Source of the DNA: Terriglobia bacterium | Lineage (GTDB): Bacteria > Acidobacteriota > Terriglobia > Terriglobales > Acidobacteriaceae | Direction of reading: 5' to 3' | Assembly (NCBI GenBank): GCA_020073015.1 | Contig: JAIQFZ010000015.1 | Span: 1-52,901 of the forward strand | Length of the DNA: 52,901 bases | Position numbers and translations under genes: made by a program | Notes under the pieces: generated by a model | What the model was told of the DNA's origin: nothing | The model's database searches: none | Seen by the model: only the letters and a program-made list of their open reading frames with translations | Shown: positions 26,990 to 34,378 of the stretch, in pieces | Layout of the letters: each line of letters opens with the position of its first letter | How positions within the stretch are numbered: the stretch's first letter is position 1

Positions 26990-27406
26990 TCAGTTGATCA
27001 CGCGAGTGGCCGGGTCAACGGATATGCCAATCCAAAGGACAATAGGGATGAGTGAGACAAAGAGCAGCCCTTTCCCCAATTTGACACGTTCGCGAGTTCT
27101 CCCGAAAGCGACTAGCCACAGGCTACCGAGCAATCCAACTGGAGGAATTGCAAGCGCGACGATAGCCAGCAACAAATTTGTCCAGACTGAAGCATTCAGC
27201 GACAAGTCCTGGCTACTCACTCCCGCCAGAGGAATTACCAAAACGAGAAGATACAATGACAAGCGGACCCACCACGGGAATCTCGCCTCATAGTCCAGGT
27301 CGCCTCGACGAATGGCGTTGCGGACAAAAACAACTACACCCAGCGCGAGTGACAATCCACACACACCATATATCGACGAGGCAAACAGGTGCATGAAACC
27401 AAACAT
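26990..27406 (-). CDS. Small membrane protein of unknown function
   Basis: 138 residues with four hydrophobic segments (about 5-25, 48-66, 75-98, 115-132) and basic loops (RNAIRRGD, GRTRERVKLGK), so an inner-membrane protein. No family recognised. It lies inside the inverted-repeat island. Base composition is less GC-rich than the surrounding metabolic genes, suggesting it arrived with, or was trapped by, the island. No clear ribosome site before the ATG; a second ATG is four codons in. Confidence 0.55.
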   Translation of the reverse strand: MFGFMHLFASSIYGVCGLSLALGVVVFVRNAIRRGDLDYEARFPWWVRLSLYLLVLVIPLAGVSSQDLSLNASVWTNLLLAIVALAIPPVGLLGSLWLVAFGRTRERVKLGKGLLFVSLIPIVLWIGISVDPATRVIN

Positions 27407-27471
27407 TCGTTGTCACCGACCCTTACTATAGTGTTGACCGCTGCGGTGCAAATTGCGGCCCATTGAATCGG

Positions 27472-27750
27472 TTACCCTGGGCCGCACTTCTGGAGGGCTT
27501 CTGCGGCAGCCGCAGTTGCTTCATCTTCTACAGAATTTCGGCCACCCAAACTCTGCAAAATGTTAGCGAAACCAGCCCTAACTTGAAAAATAACACTGTT
27601 GTTTATTTGCATGGTGTGGAACCATTCATGCACGACAACTCCTGTTTGCGTGGCCGGATTCGCGTTTGCGAAGTTAACTGCGTCAATTGTGGTCGATGAG
27701 TTTCCGCCATTGGTCATAACGAAGGAGACATCGGTCGGATGAGTTGCCTG
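27472..27750 (-). pseudogene. 5'-truncated HEXXH metallopeptidase-like fragment
   Basis: The C-terminal ~90 residues of a larger protein remain. The visible part has VVVHEWFHTMQ, a zinc-peptidase HEXXH motif, followed by ILQSLGGRNSVEDEATA, where an acidic residue could be the third ligand. The open frame runs upstream only by reading through the REP palindrome at 27751-27792, so the natural 5' end is missing and appears to have been replaced by the transposase element. The ATG at 27717 could start an 81-residue product, but it has no ribosome site. Family beyond the HEXXH motif is not recognised. Confidence 0.55.
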
Positions 27751-27792
27751 GTGCCCCAGGTTCGCGTCCGCTTTTTGGACGCTAACCTGGGC
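27751..27792 (-). repeat. REP palindrome, family 3, copy 2
   Basis: GTGCCCCAGGTTCGCGTCCG, loop, then GGACGCTAACCTGGG: the reverse complement of copies 1 and 3 with compensating changes in the stem (GTCC/GGAC in place of GCCC/GGGC). It abuts the 3' end of the transposase and the truncated peptidase. Confidence 0.8.
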
Positions 27793-28377
27793 GGAGGAAC
27801 ACTCGCGGCGGGCCCCCACACGATTCTCTCTCCCGAGCCCTCGCCGTCCATTCGGACTCGATTTCGACCGTCCCTTTCTCCTGCAGTGCATAGTGACGGA
27901 AGCTGCTCCAATTCCAATCTCCCGGTTCCTTGACCAGTCCACGCTTCACGGGCTTCCACCCCAGCAAGCCAAAACCGGGCTTGCCGGGGGCCCCGGATTG
28001 CGGTGCAAGTAGCGTAACTTTACCGTGAACTCGCGCGCATCCCTCACATTGCGGTCGTAGTAACGCTTCTGCCAGAAGCTTCCCGGTTGGTCTCCCGGCC
28101 GCAGGCTTCGCACGCGTTTGGCGAACGACAACTTTAGATAGTGAATGGCCTCGGCCAGCCGGGCTTGGGGCGGCTCACTCAAGAGCAGGTGCACATGCTC
28201 CGGCATCACCACATACCCGTAAATGCAGAGCTCGAAACGACGGCGCATGTCTTCCAAGGCACGCACAAATTGATCGCACAGCTCAGGAGTTGCTAGATAG
28301 GGCTGACGGCGGTAGCAACTGAAGGTTACAAAGTGGGACTGGCGGGACTCCTGAAAACGCCGCAGGCCAAGTGGCAT
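27782..28377 (-). pseudogene. REP-associated tyrosine transposase (RAYT), interrupted
   Basis: Y1-type HUH transposase of the TnpA-REP kind. Start ATG at 28377; SHFVTFSCYRRQPYL near the N-terminus, the HUH pair in VVMPEHVHLLL, then SFWQKRYYDRNVRD and LRYLHRNP. Immediately after that motif the frame is broken by about 44 extra bases (27950-27994) forming a palindrome; the normal continuation (VKRGLVKEPGDWNWSSFRHY) is found in another frame down to 27782. As written no full-length protein can be made. It is flanked by inverted REP copies, the standard arrangement for these enzymes, which recognise REPs. Decayed recently, since both halves are well conserved. Confidence 0.85.
27950..27994. repeat. 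Palindromic insertion inside the RAYT gene
   Basis: Arms CCCCAGCAAGCC (27959-27970) and GGCTTGCCGGGG (27978-27989) with a 7-base loop and one mismatch. It separates CGCAATCC from GTGAAGCG, which would join to restore the transposase frame. The net insertion is about 44 nt. Confidence 0.75.
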
Positions 28378-28418
28378 GGGAAAAGCTTACACCCTTCCCG
28401 CTGCGGACCGCAGTGACT

Positions 28419-28460
28419 CCCAGGTTAGCGCCCAAAAAACGGGCGCGAACCTGGGGCACC
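28419..28460 (+). repeat. REP palindrome, family 3, copy 3
   Basis: CCCAGGTTAGCGCCC, A-rich loop, GGGCGCGAACCTGGGGCACC. It lies 41 bp upstream of the transposase start and is inverted relative to copy 2 beyond its 3' end. Confidence 0.8.
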
Positions 28461-28467
28461 GAGCGAC

Positions 28468-28561
28468 TAATTTGGAATCTAGATTTTGGAGCGTTTTGAC
28501 CACTTAACTCCATGATTCCAAGAGACCGGGGGGAGGGGGGTACCCACCTACCTGACCGGTT
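28468..28561 (-). repeat. 94-bp inverted repeat, right arm
   Basis: Reverse complement of 26388-26481. Differences in the core are single substitutions; the outermost dozen bases diverge more. It closes the 2.17-kb island. Confidence 0.85.
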
Positions 28562-28603
28562 AATACACCTGGAGTAAATGACAGGAATCGGCATCGGCGT
28601 CTC

Positions 28604-28621
28604 GCGGGCGACGGCGCCCGC
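28604..28621. repeat. REP-like palindrome, family 2, copy 2
   Basis: GCGGGCGACGGCGCCCGC, just past the stop of the propeller gene that ends at 28639. Related to 10963-10982 and 51619-51638; it could serve as a transcript end. Confidence 0.55.
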
Positions 28622-28638
28622 GCCACACTTAGAAGAAC

Positions 28639-31600
28639 CTAGTCCAGGTCTCGCGAGGTGGTCTGCGCGGTGTCCGCTGACGATGCTATGGGCTTCTGCA
28701 GATCGAGTTCGGGCGCGCCGGACTTCTTCAGTTGTTTGTTCACCTCGGGGATGTCTTTGGACTTCACTTGCTCCCACGCCGACAGTTGCTCGTTGAGCGC
28801 TTTTTCCAGATCGGCGATCGTCGCTGTTTGTTGCGTCGTGGGCGCGGCGTCGGCGCTATCGAGCGCGCTGAGTACCGCGCTGAAGCCGGTATTCAGACGC
28901 GCCAGGGTGCGGCCTTCGGGAGTGCTCAGGAAGCGGGTGCCGTAGCCTCCTTCGTCGCCTTCGAGGGCAGCGAGTTTCGCTTCGAGGCTGGCGGCTTGCA
29001 CGCTTGCTTTCCCGCTTGGCAGCGCTTTCAGTTGCTTGCGCAGGCTGCGGATTTGCTGCACTGCCTCATAGTCGCGATGGAGTGCGTCGGCGATCTTGCG
29101 ATCGAGATCGAAGAGCGCATGCAGGTCCTCGGCCGCGGTCTTGACGCGCGGGTCCATGCGAATTTCGAGCGACTGCGTGTAAGTCTTCCCATCCGCCGTC
29201 AGCTTCACGGTGTACTTGCCCGGCAAGGCGGCAGCGCCGAGCGGGTAGAGCGGCGTGTCGTGGACGATCGCCGAGATCGGATAATCGCGGCTGAGCACAT
29301 CGGGTGCGGGATAGGTCAGATCCCACACGAAACGGTGCATGCCCGCCGCGGTTGAGAGCGTGCGCGCTGGGCGTACCCAGTACATGGGGACATTGAAGTC
29401 TTTGTCATTCACCGGCTGCGGCTTGTCGGCGCTGGAGAAGCTGCGCACGGTCTTTCCGTCGGCATCCACGATCTCAATTACGACCGGGCCCGACGTGTCG
29501 GACTTCAGCCAGTAGTCGAGCATGGCCCCGTCGGGCGGATTCTGGCCGGCCGGTTCCTCGGGCGGCAGCGGCGTATCGGTGTTGTTGTTGCGGCGGACGC
29601 GATAGGTCAGCTGCGGAGCGAACAGGTGCGCGGTTGCCGCGCCCCACTGTCCGCCGAGTTGGCGCAGCGGCGTGATGTTATCCAAGATCCAAAACGACCG
29701 GCCATGGGTGCCGACGACAATGTCGTCTCGGTGGATGACCAGATCGCGAATCGAGGTCGGCGGCAGGTTCAGTTTCAGCGACTGCCAATGCTCGCCATCG
29801 TCCCAGGAAACGTACACCGAACGCTCGGTGCCCGCGTAAAGCAACTTCTTGCGTACCGGGTCTTCGCGGACGGTGTTCACCGGCTCATTCTCGGGCAGGC
29901 CGTTGACAATCTTCTGCCAGGTCTTGCCGCTATCGTGAGTTCGATAGATATAAGGATGCAGGTCGTCCAGGCGGAAGCGGTTCACGGCCGCGTAGGCGCT
30001 GGCATTATCGAAGTGCGAGGCATCCATCTGGGCGAGTTTGCTCCAGGGCGTCAGTTCGGGCGGTGTGACGTCGTGCCAGTTCTGACCGCCATCGCGGGTG
30101 ACGTGAATCATGCCATCGTCGGTGCCAACCCAGATCGTCTGCGCGTCCTTCGGCGAAGGCGCGATCGAATAGATTACGCCGCGATGCTTGCCCTTCGCGG
30201 GGTCGGATGCGACAAACGGACCGAGGCTGGCGGGAACGCCGGGGTCCTCGCGCGTCAGGTCCGGACTGTTTTCCTGCCAGGTGATGCCTCCGTCGCGCGT
30301 GGAGAACAGCACATTCGATCCCAGGTAGAGCACGCGCGGATCGGCGGGCGAGAACAGAAGCGGCGCGGTGCGGTTGAAACGATACTTCCCCGTCCTCAAA
30401 ACCACCGGGGAAACATCGCGCGTCTGGCCGGTAGTGGCATCGAATACGGTGACCTTTCCGCCATAGATCAGATTCGGATGGAGCGGGTCGGGCGCCACGT
30501 ACCCGTATTCTTCTACGCCCACGGTGGTCCAGTCGCGGAAGGTGATTTCACCGAAGTCACTGCGGCTGGCGGTGCCGACGGAGCCGCTCTCCTGCTGGCC
30601 GCCGTACACCCAGTACGGGAACTGGTTGTCAGTGATCACGTGGTAGAACTGCGCGGTGGGCTGGTTGTACCAGGAACTCCAGGTTTTGCCGCCGTTAACG
30701 CTGATAGTCGCGCCCTGATCCACGGCGAGCGCGATGATGTCGGGATTCTCCGGATTGATCCAGATGGTGTGATAGTCGTCGCCGCCAGGGGCGCCTTTGA
30801 TGGCGGTGAAATTCTGGCCGGCGTCGGTGGACTTGTAGGTCGAAGTGTTGGCGACGTAGACCACGTCTTTGTTTCCTGGGTCCACGTGCACGCAGCCGAA
30901 GTCGTCGCCGCGGCTCCACACGCGCTCTTCATGATTCACCTGCTGCCAGCTTTCGCCCGCATCGTCGGAGCGGTAGATGCCGCTGCCCAGCTTGGCGTTC
31001 GTCTTCGTTGTGTTAACCCAGGCATACATGCGATTGGGATCGCTGGGGGAAATGGCAGGTCCAATCCGGCCAATGCCGTCGGCTTCGCCGGGCAGTCCTC
31101 GGGTGAGCGGCCGCCAGGTGTTTCCACCGTCGGTGGATTTGTAGAGACCGCTGCCGGGGCCGTTGTAGCCGCCGCCGGTCGTCCACGGGGGACGGCGCGA
31201 CGCCCACAGGCTGGCAAAGATCACGTGCGAATTGCGGGCATCGAAGACGAGGTCCATGGCGCCGGTGTTTTCGTCCTTGTAGAGAACCTTCTTCCAAGTC
31301 TGGCCGCCGTCGAGAGAGCGGAAGACGCCACGCTCAGCATTCGGGCCGTAGGGATGGCCGAGGGCGGCAACGAAGAGGCGATTGGGGTCTTTGGGATCGA
31401 CGATGATGGAGCTGATCTGTTGCGCATCCCGCAGACCGAGGTGCTGCCAGGTCTGGCCGGCGTCGGTGGATTTGTAAATGCCGTCGCCCACGGAGAGGTC
31501 GGGGCGACGGAGGCCTTCCCCGCTGCCAACATAAATGATGTCCGGGTTCGAGGGAGCGACGGCGAGCGCGCCGATCGAGCCGGTCGGCTGGTCGTCGAAG

Positions 31601-31842
31601 ATGGGGATCCAGGTGCGGCCGGCGTCGGTCGTCTTCCAGACTCCGCCGTTGTTGGGCGCCATATAGAAGACGTTGGGCTGGCTGGGAATGCCGGCGATGG
31701 CGACCGTTCGTCCGGCGCGGAATGGGCCAATCGAGCGCCAGTGCAGTTCCTGATAGAGAGCGGGGTCAAGAGGCTGCGCAGAGACGAGGGGTGCGACCAC
31801 AGGAATGGTAAGCAGAGAAAGCAGCAGCTTCGAAAATCGCAT
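28639..31842 (-). CDS. Secreted sortilin/BNR-type beta-propeller protein
   Basis: 1067 residues from the ATG at 31842. Signal peptide (FSKLLLSLLTIPVVAPLVSA). Many BNR-type repeats (S-x-D-x-G-x-T-W) are spread over the first ~750 residues, for example KTTDAGRTW, KSTDAGQTW, RSLDGGQTW, KSTDGGNTW, RSDDAGESW, STRDGGITW, VTRDGGQNW and RTHDSGKTW. Together they give one or two large propellers like the VPS10/sortilin fold. A C-terminal beta and helical part follows (LEIRMDPRVKT). Proteins of this build are numerous in Acidobacteria and are often annotated as glycosyl hydrolases without evidence; no catalytic residues can be assigned. Probably periplasmic or surface, binding glycans or peptides. Confidence 0.85.
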   Translation of the reverse strand: MRFSKLLLSLLTIPVVAPLVSAQPLDPALYQELHWRSIGPFRAGRTVAIAGIPSQPNVFYMAPNNGGVWKTTDAGRTWIPIFDDQPTGSIGALAVAPSNPDIIYVGSGEGLRRPDLSVGDGIYKSTDAGQTWQHLGLRDAQQISSIIVDPKDPNRLFVAALGHPYGPNAERGVFRSLDGGQTWKKVLYKDENTGAMDLVFDARNSHVIFASLWASRRPPWTTGGGYNGPGSGLYKSTDGGNTWRPLTRGLPGEADGIGRIGPAISPSDPNRMYAWVNTTKTNAKLGSGIYRSDDAGESWQQVNHEERVWSRGDDFGCVHVDPGNKDVVYVANTSTYKSTDAGQNFTAIKGAPGGDDYHTIWINPENPDIIALAVDQGATISVNGGKTWSSWYNQPTAQFYHVITDNQFPYWVYGGQQESGSVGTASRSDFGEITFRDWTTVGVEEYGYVAPDPLHPNLIYGGKVTVFDATTGQTRDVSPVVLRTGKYRFNRTAPLLFSPADPRVLYLGSNVLFSTRDGGITWQENSPDLTREDPGVPASLGPFVASDPAKGKHRGVIYSIAPSPKDAQTIWVGTDDGMIHVTRDGGQNWHDVTPPELTPWSKLAQMDASHFDNASAYAAVNRFRLDDLHPYIYRTHDSGKTWQKIVNGLPENEPVNTVREDPVRKKLLYAGTERSVYVSWDDGEHWQSLKLNLPPTSIRDLVIHRDDIVVGTHGRSFWILDNITPLRQLGGQWGAATAHLFAPQLTYRVRRNNNTDTPLPPEEPAGQNPPDGAMLDYWLKSDTSGPVVIEIVDADGKTVRSFSSADKPQPVNDKDFNVPMYWVRPARTLSTAAGMHRFVWDLTYPAPDVLSRDYPISAIVHDTPLYPLGAAALPGKYTVKLTADGKTYTQSLEIRMDPRVKTAAEDLHALFDLDRKIADALHRDYEAVQQIRSLRKQLKALPSGKASVQAASLEAKLAALEGDEGGYGTRFLSTPEGRTLARLNTGFSAVLSALDSADAAPTTQQTATIADLEKALNEQLSAWEQVKSKDIPEVNKQLKKSGAPELDLQKPIASSADTAQTTSRDLD

Positions 31843-31951
31843 TTTCAAGGGAGTGGCCTCGTGAGGAGGTCAGGATAAACCAGAGCGGCATGAATGGGGA
31901 ACGTGGAGCGATTTGATCCATGCTTTTCCGGAGTGAACGTGGTTGACTCGC

Positions 31952-32326
31952 TTACTTCGGCACCGGGTGGCGCAGGGCATGCAGAATGAGCGAACCGCTG
32001 ATGCCGAAACAGACGACGGCGGCGAAAGCGGACAACTCGAGGGTGCGGGGGGTCGTGCCGAGGTAATCGGCAAAGAGCGAAAACAGGGCGCAGAGGACAC
32101 CCAAAATGTTGAGCCAGAGCGGAGAGGAAGCGCTGGGCAAGTCTTTCCGGAAGCGCACCTGGAGGAGGATGGCGGCCAAGCCAATCGCCGCCACCACCAC
32201 CAGCGCCCACGGGCTGGAGAAGGCGTGAGGATTAGTGTAGATGACCACCAGGGCGAGGGCCAGCAGGAGCAAGCCCGAAGCGATGACGGTCCACCGGCGA
32301 GCGCCGCCGGAGCCAGAACTGGTCAA
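31952..32326 (-). CDS. Small four-helix membrane protein, unknown function
   Basis: About 124 residues from a TTG at 32326 with GGGGAG upstream; the open frame to 32413 overlaps the next gene and lacks support. Four hydrophobic stretches (WTVIASGLLLLALALVVIY, WALVVVAAIGLAAILL, LWLNILGVLCALFSLFADYL, AAVVCFGISGSLILHAL). No family recognised. It follows the LuxR-type regulator by 65 bp on the same strand, so the two may be cotranscribed. Confidence 0.55.
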   Translation of the reverse strand: MTSSGSGGARRWTVIASGLLLLALALVVIYTNPHAFSSPWALVVVAAIGLAAILLQVRFRKDLPSASSPLWLNILGVLCALFSLFADYLGTTPRTLELSAFAAVVCFGISGSLILHALRHPVPK

Positions 32327-32391
32327 ATGAGCGATCTCCCCGCCTTTCGGCGCAGGTCCATTGTATCCCGGGAGGCCTGATTTTCTGCCGC

Positions 32392-33120
32392 TCAGGCGCT
32401 GCCCGGCATCCATTCGGCGGGGCGATTCTCTCCGTGGGAGAAGGCATAGAGCACGAGTTCAACGCGTGTGGAGATTCCCAGTTTGTCAAAGATGCGGAGC
32501 AAGTACTTCTTGATGGTGTGCTCACTGAGTCCGAGTTCGCCGGCGACTCCGCGGTTGCTCAGACCGTCGGCGACCAGCGCGACGACTTGCTCTTCGCGGG
32601 GCGTGAGCAGCGAGCGACCGCTGGCGCTGACCACCCGCAGGGTGGGCACTTCCGACAGAGCGCTAAGCACGTAGCGCATCTGCTGGCTGTTGATCCAGAT
32701 CTGCCCCTGGGAGACACAGGTAATGCACTTGCATAGCGTTCGGAACGGAACGTGATTGAAAAGGAACAGGCCCTTTGCGCCGGCGCGGAAAGCATTGACC
32801 ACCATTTCACGATCGTCACGTTCAATCAGCAAAACCGGGGCGGCCTTGGGATAGGAGACGCGCAACCAGCGCAGCATACTGAGATCAGGCAGATTGCTGC
32901 CTGCAATCAAGACGACATCGACCTGGTTCGACTGCATGAAACCATGCAAGGCGGCGGCTTCGAGCGCCACAGCGGATACGCGGAGTTCTCGTCGAGCCCG
33001 TAACGCTCGGGTCAAAAGCTGAGACTGGATGGGGCTGGAATCCGCGATCAGCACCTGGATTGTTTCGGTCGCGATGGGCCGGGGCGCCTGGGAGGGTTTT
33101 GCGAGGGGACGGGCATTCAT
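32392..33120 (-). CDS. LuxR-type regulator with degenerate receiver
   Basis: 242 residues from the ATG at 33120. The N-terminal half has the fold of a receiver, but the key residues are gone: VLIADSSPIQ has one acidic residue where two are usual, VDVVLIAGSNLPDL replaces the phosphoacceptor Asp, and LFLFNHVPF lacks the conserved Lys. The C-terminal helix-turn-helix is intact (LLTPREEQVVALVADGLSNR to SEHTIKKYLLRIFDKLGI). It probably acts without phosphorylation. Divergent from the exopolysaccharide operon, which it likely controls; a 14-bp palindrome lies between them. Confidence 0.85.
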   Translation of the reverse strand: MNARPLAKPSQAPRPIATETIQVLIADSSPIQSQLLTRALRARRELRVSAVALEAAALHGFMQSNQVDVVLIAGSNLPDLSMLRWLRVSYPKAAPVLLIERDDREMVVNAFRAGAKGLFLFNHVPFRTLCKCITCVSQGQIWINSQQMRYVLSALSEVPTLRVVSASGRSLLTPREEQVVALVADGLSNRGVAGELGLSEHTIKKYLLRIFDKLGISTRVELVLYAFSHGENRPAEWMPGSA

Positions 33121-33199
33121 CGTGCCATCATGCACGAAAGACCACCGACCGGCTGTAGGCCCCATCACACCGTTTTGGTGATGAATCCGGCAGCCTCTG

Positions 33200-33213
33200 C
33201 CTACGTTTGTAGG
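33200..33213. promoter_or_regulatory. Palindrome CCTAC-GTTT-GTAGG, candidate operator
   Basis: A perfect 5-bp inverted repeat in the 341-bp gap between the LuxR-type gene and the export gene. Position and symmetry suit a LuxR-type dimer; there is only one copy. Confidence 0.4.
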
Positions 33214-33461
33214 TCCACTCTTGTGCCCTGCTGTTTGGGCAATCTTGTCCTCTTCGGAGGCAACGATCCATGCGGAAACCCACGCCGATTGGCCCCATCG
33301 CGGATTTTGCGTGGTTGCTGAATAGCCGCAACGGGCCATCTACCGCGGTGGACAGTACTTCCCAAGTCTTGTTGTTCCCGCCGCGCAACGATAAGGTCCG
33401 ACCAGCAGCTCAGACGCCCGAGCTGAAGTTCACCGCTCTGAGCAGCGGTGAGAGTCCGGAG

Positions 33462-34286
33462 ATGAAAGTAAAAGCGCAATACGTTGTTTTGGGAGCTGCG
33501 TGCTTGCTCAGCCTGCAGCTAGCCGTGGTCGCTGCCGCGCAGCAGGTCTCGCCGTCGCCTGTTCCCGCACCTTGGTCGTCTGCTTCGCCCACCGGCAAGA
33601 CTGCGGGGGCGGAGAGCTCGCAGGGCCAGGACCGGTCCAGGACGGAAGATGCTGCGCGGGGAGAGATCACACAGCCCGGAAAAGCGGTTGGCACGGGAGA
33701 TCCTGCACTCGGAGGGGACCGCCATCCGCTTTACCGGCTTTCAAAATCGGACGTGGTGGAGGTGACCTTCACATTTTCTCCCGACTTTAACCAGAGTCTG
33801 ACGGTGCAGCCGGACGGCTATGTCGCACTGAAGGGCGCCGGAATGCTGGTGGCCGAGAGACTTACGATTTCCGAGCTCCAGCAGGCCATTGCCTCCCGAT
33901 ATCGAGGCGTTCTGCATGAGCCGGAGATTACCGTCACGCTGAAGAGTTTTGATAAGCCGTACTTTCTCGCTTCCGGTGAGGTGGCCCGGCCTGGGAAATA
34001 CGAATTGCGCGGAGACCTGACAGTAAATGAAGCGGTGGCGATCGCGGGCGGGTTCACGCCGCAGGCCCGGCATTCGCAGGTCGTGTTGTTTCGGCGGATC
34101 TCGGCGGATGTGGCCGAGTCGCACGTGATTGATGTGAAGAAGATGCTGGCGACCCGGGATCTGCGGGAGGACTGGCATCTGCGGCCGGGCGATTTTGTGT
34201 TCGTACCGCAAAGCCGGATCTCGAAGATCCGCAAGTATGTTCCGGCCAGCTCCATGAGCTGGTATATGAACCCCTTGCAGTTTTGA
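33462..34286 (+). CDS. Polysaccharide export protein (Wza-like, SLBB)
   Basis: 274 residues from the ATG at 33462, where a signal peptide begins (MKVKAQYVVLGAACLLSLQL). A poly-export domain follows a Pro/Ser-rich linker (YRLSKSDVVEVTFTFSPDFN, VQPDGYVAL), then an SLBB domain (GEVARPGKYELRGDLTVNEA, GGFTPQA, LRPGDFVFVP). No lipobox cysteine is placed correctly, so it may differ from Wza in anchoring. An ATG at 33270 has a good GGAGG but would put 64 residues before the signal peptide. First gene of the exopolysaccharide operon. Confidence 0.85.
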   Translation: MKVKAQYVVLGAACLLSLQLAVVAAAQQVSPSPVPAPWSSASPTGKTAGAESSQGQDRSRTEDAARGEITQPGKAVGTGDPALGGDRHPLYRLSKSDVVEVTFTFSPDFNQSLTVQPDGYVALKGAGMLVAERLTISELQQAIASRYRGVLHEPEITVTLKSFDKPYFLASGEVARPGKYELRGDLTVNEAVAIAGGFTPQARHSQVVLFRRISADVAESHVIDVKKMLATRDLREDWHLRPGDFVFVPQSRISKIRKYVPASSMSWYMNPLQF

Positions 34287-34378
34287 AGGAAAGGAGCTGC
34301 AGACCTCACCGATAGCAATACTGAAAATCTGGCGAGTTCCCCCAAGCCCGCCGATCGTGACCGCCTGCCACACCAGCC

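Noticed and set aside
29626-31878. A 750-codon open frame on the plus strand
   Set aside because: It is antisense to the propeller gene (28639-31842), whose signal peptide and BNR repeats are clear; the plus-strand product has no recognisable domain and is a GC-rich shadow frame.
33270-33461. Upstream start of the export gene with a good GGAGG
   Set aside because: It would place 64 residues before an obvious signal peptide. Kept only as an alternative; it might instead start a short leader frame.
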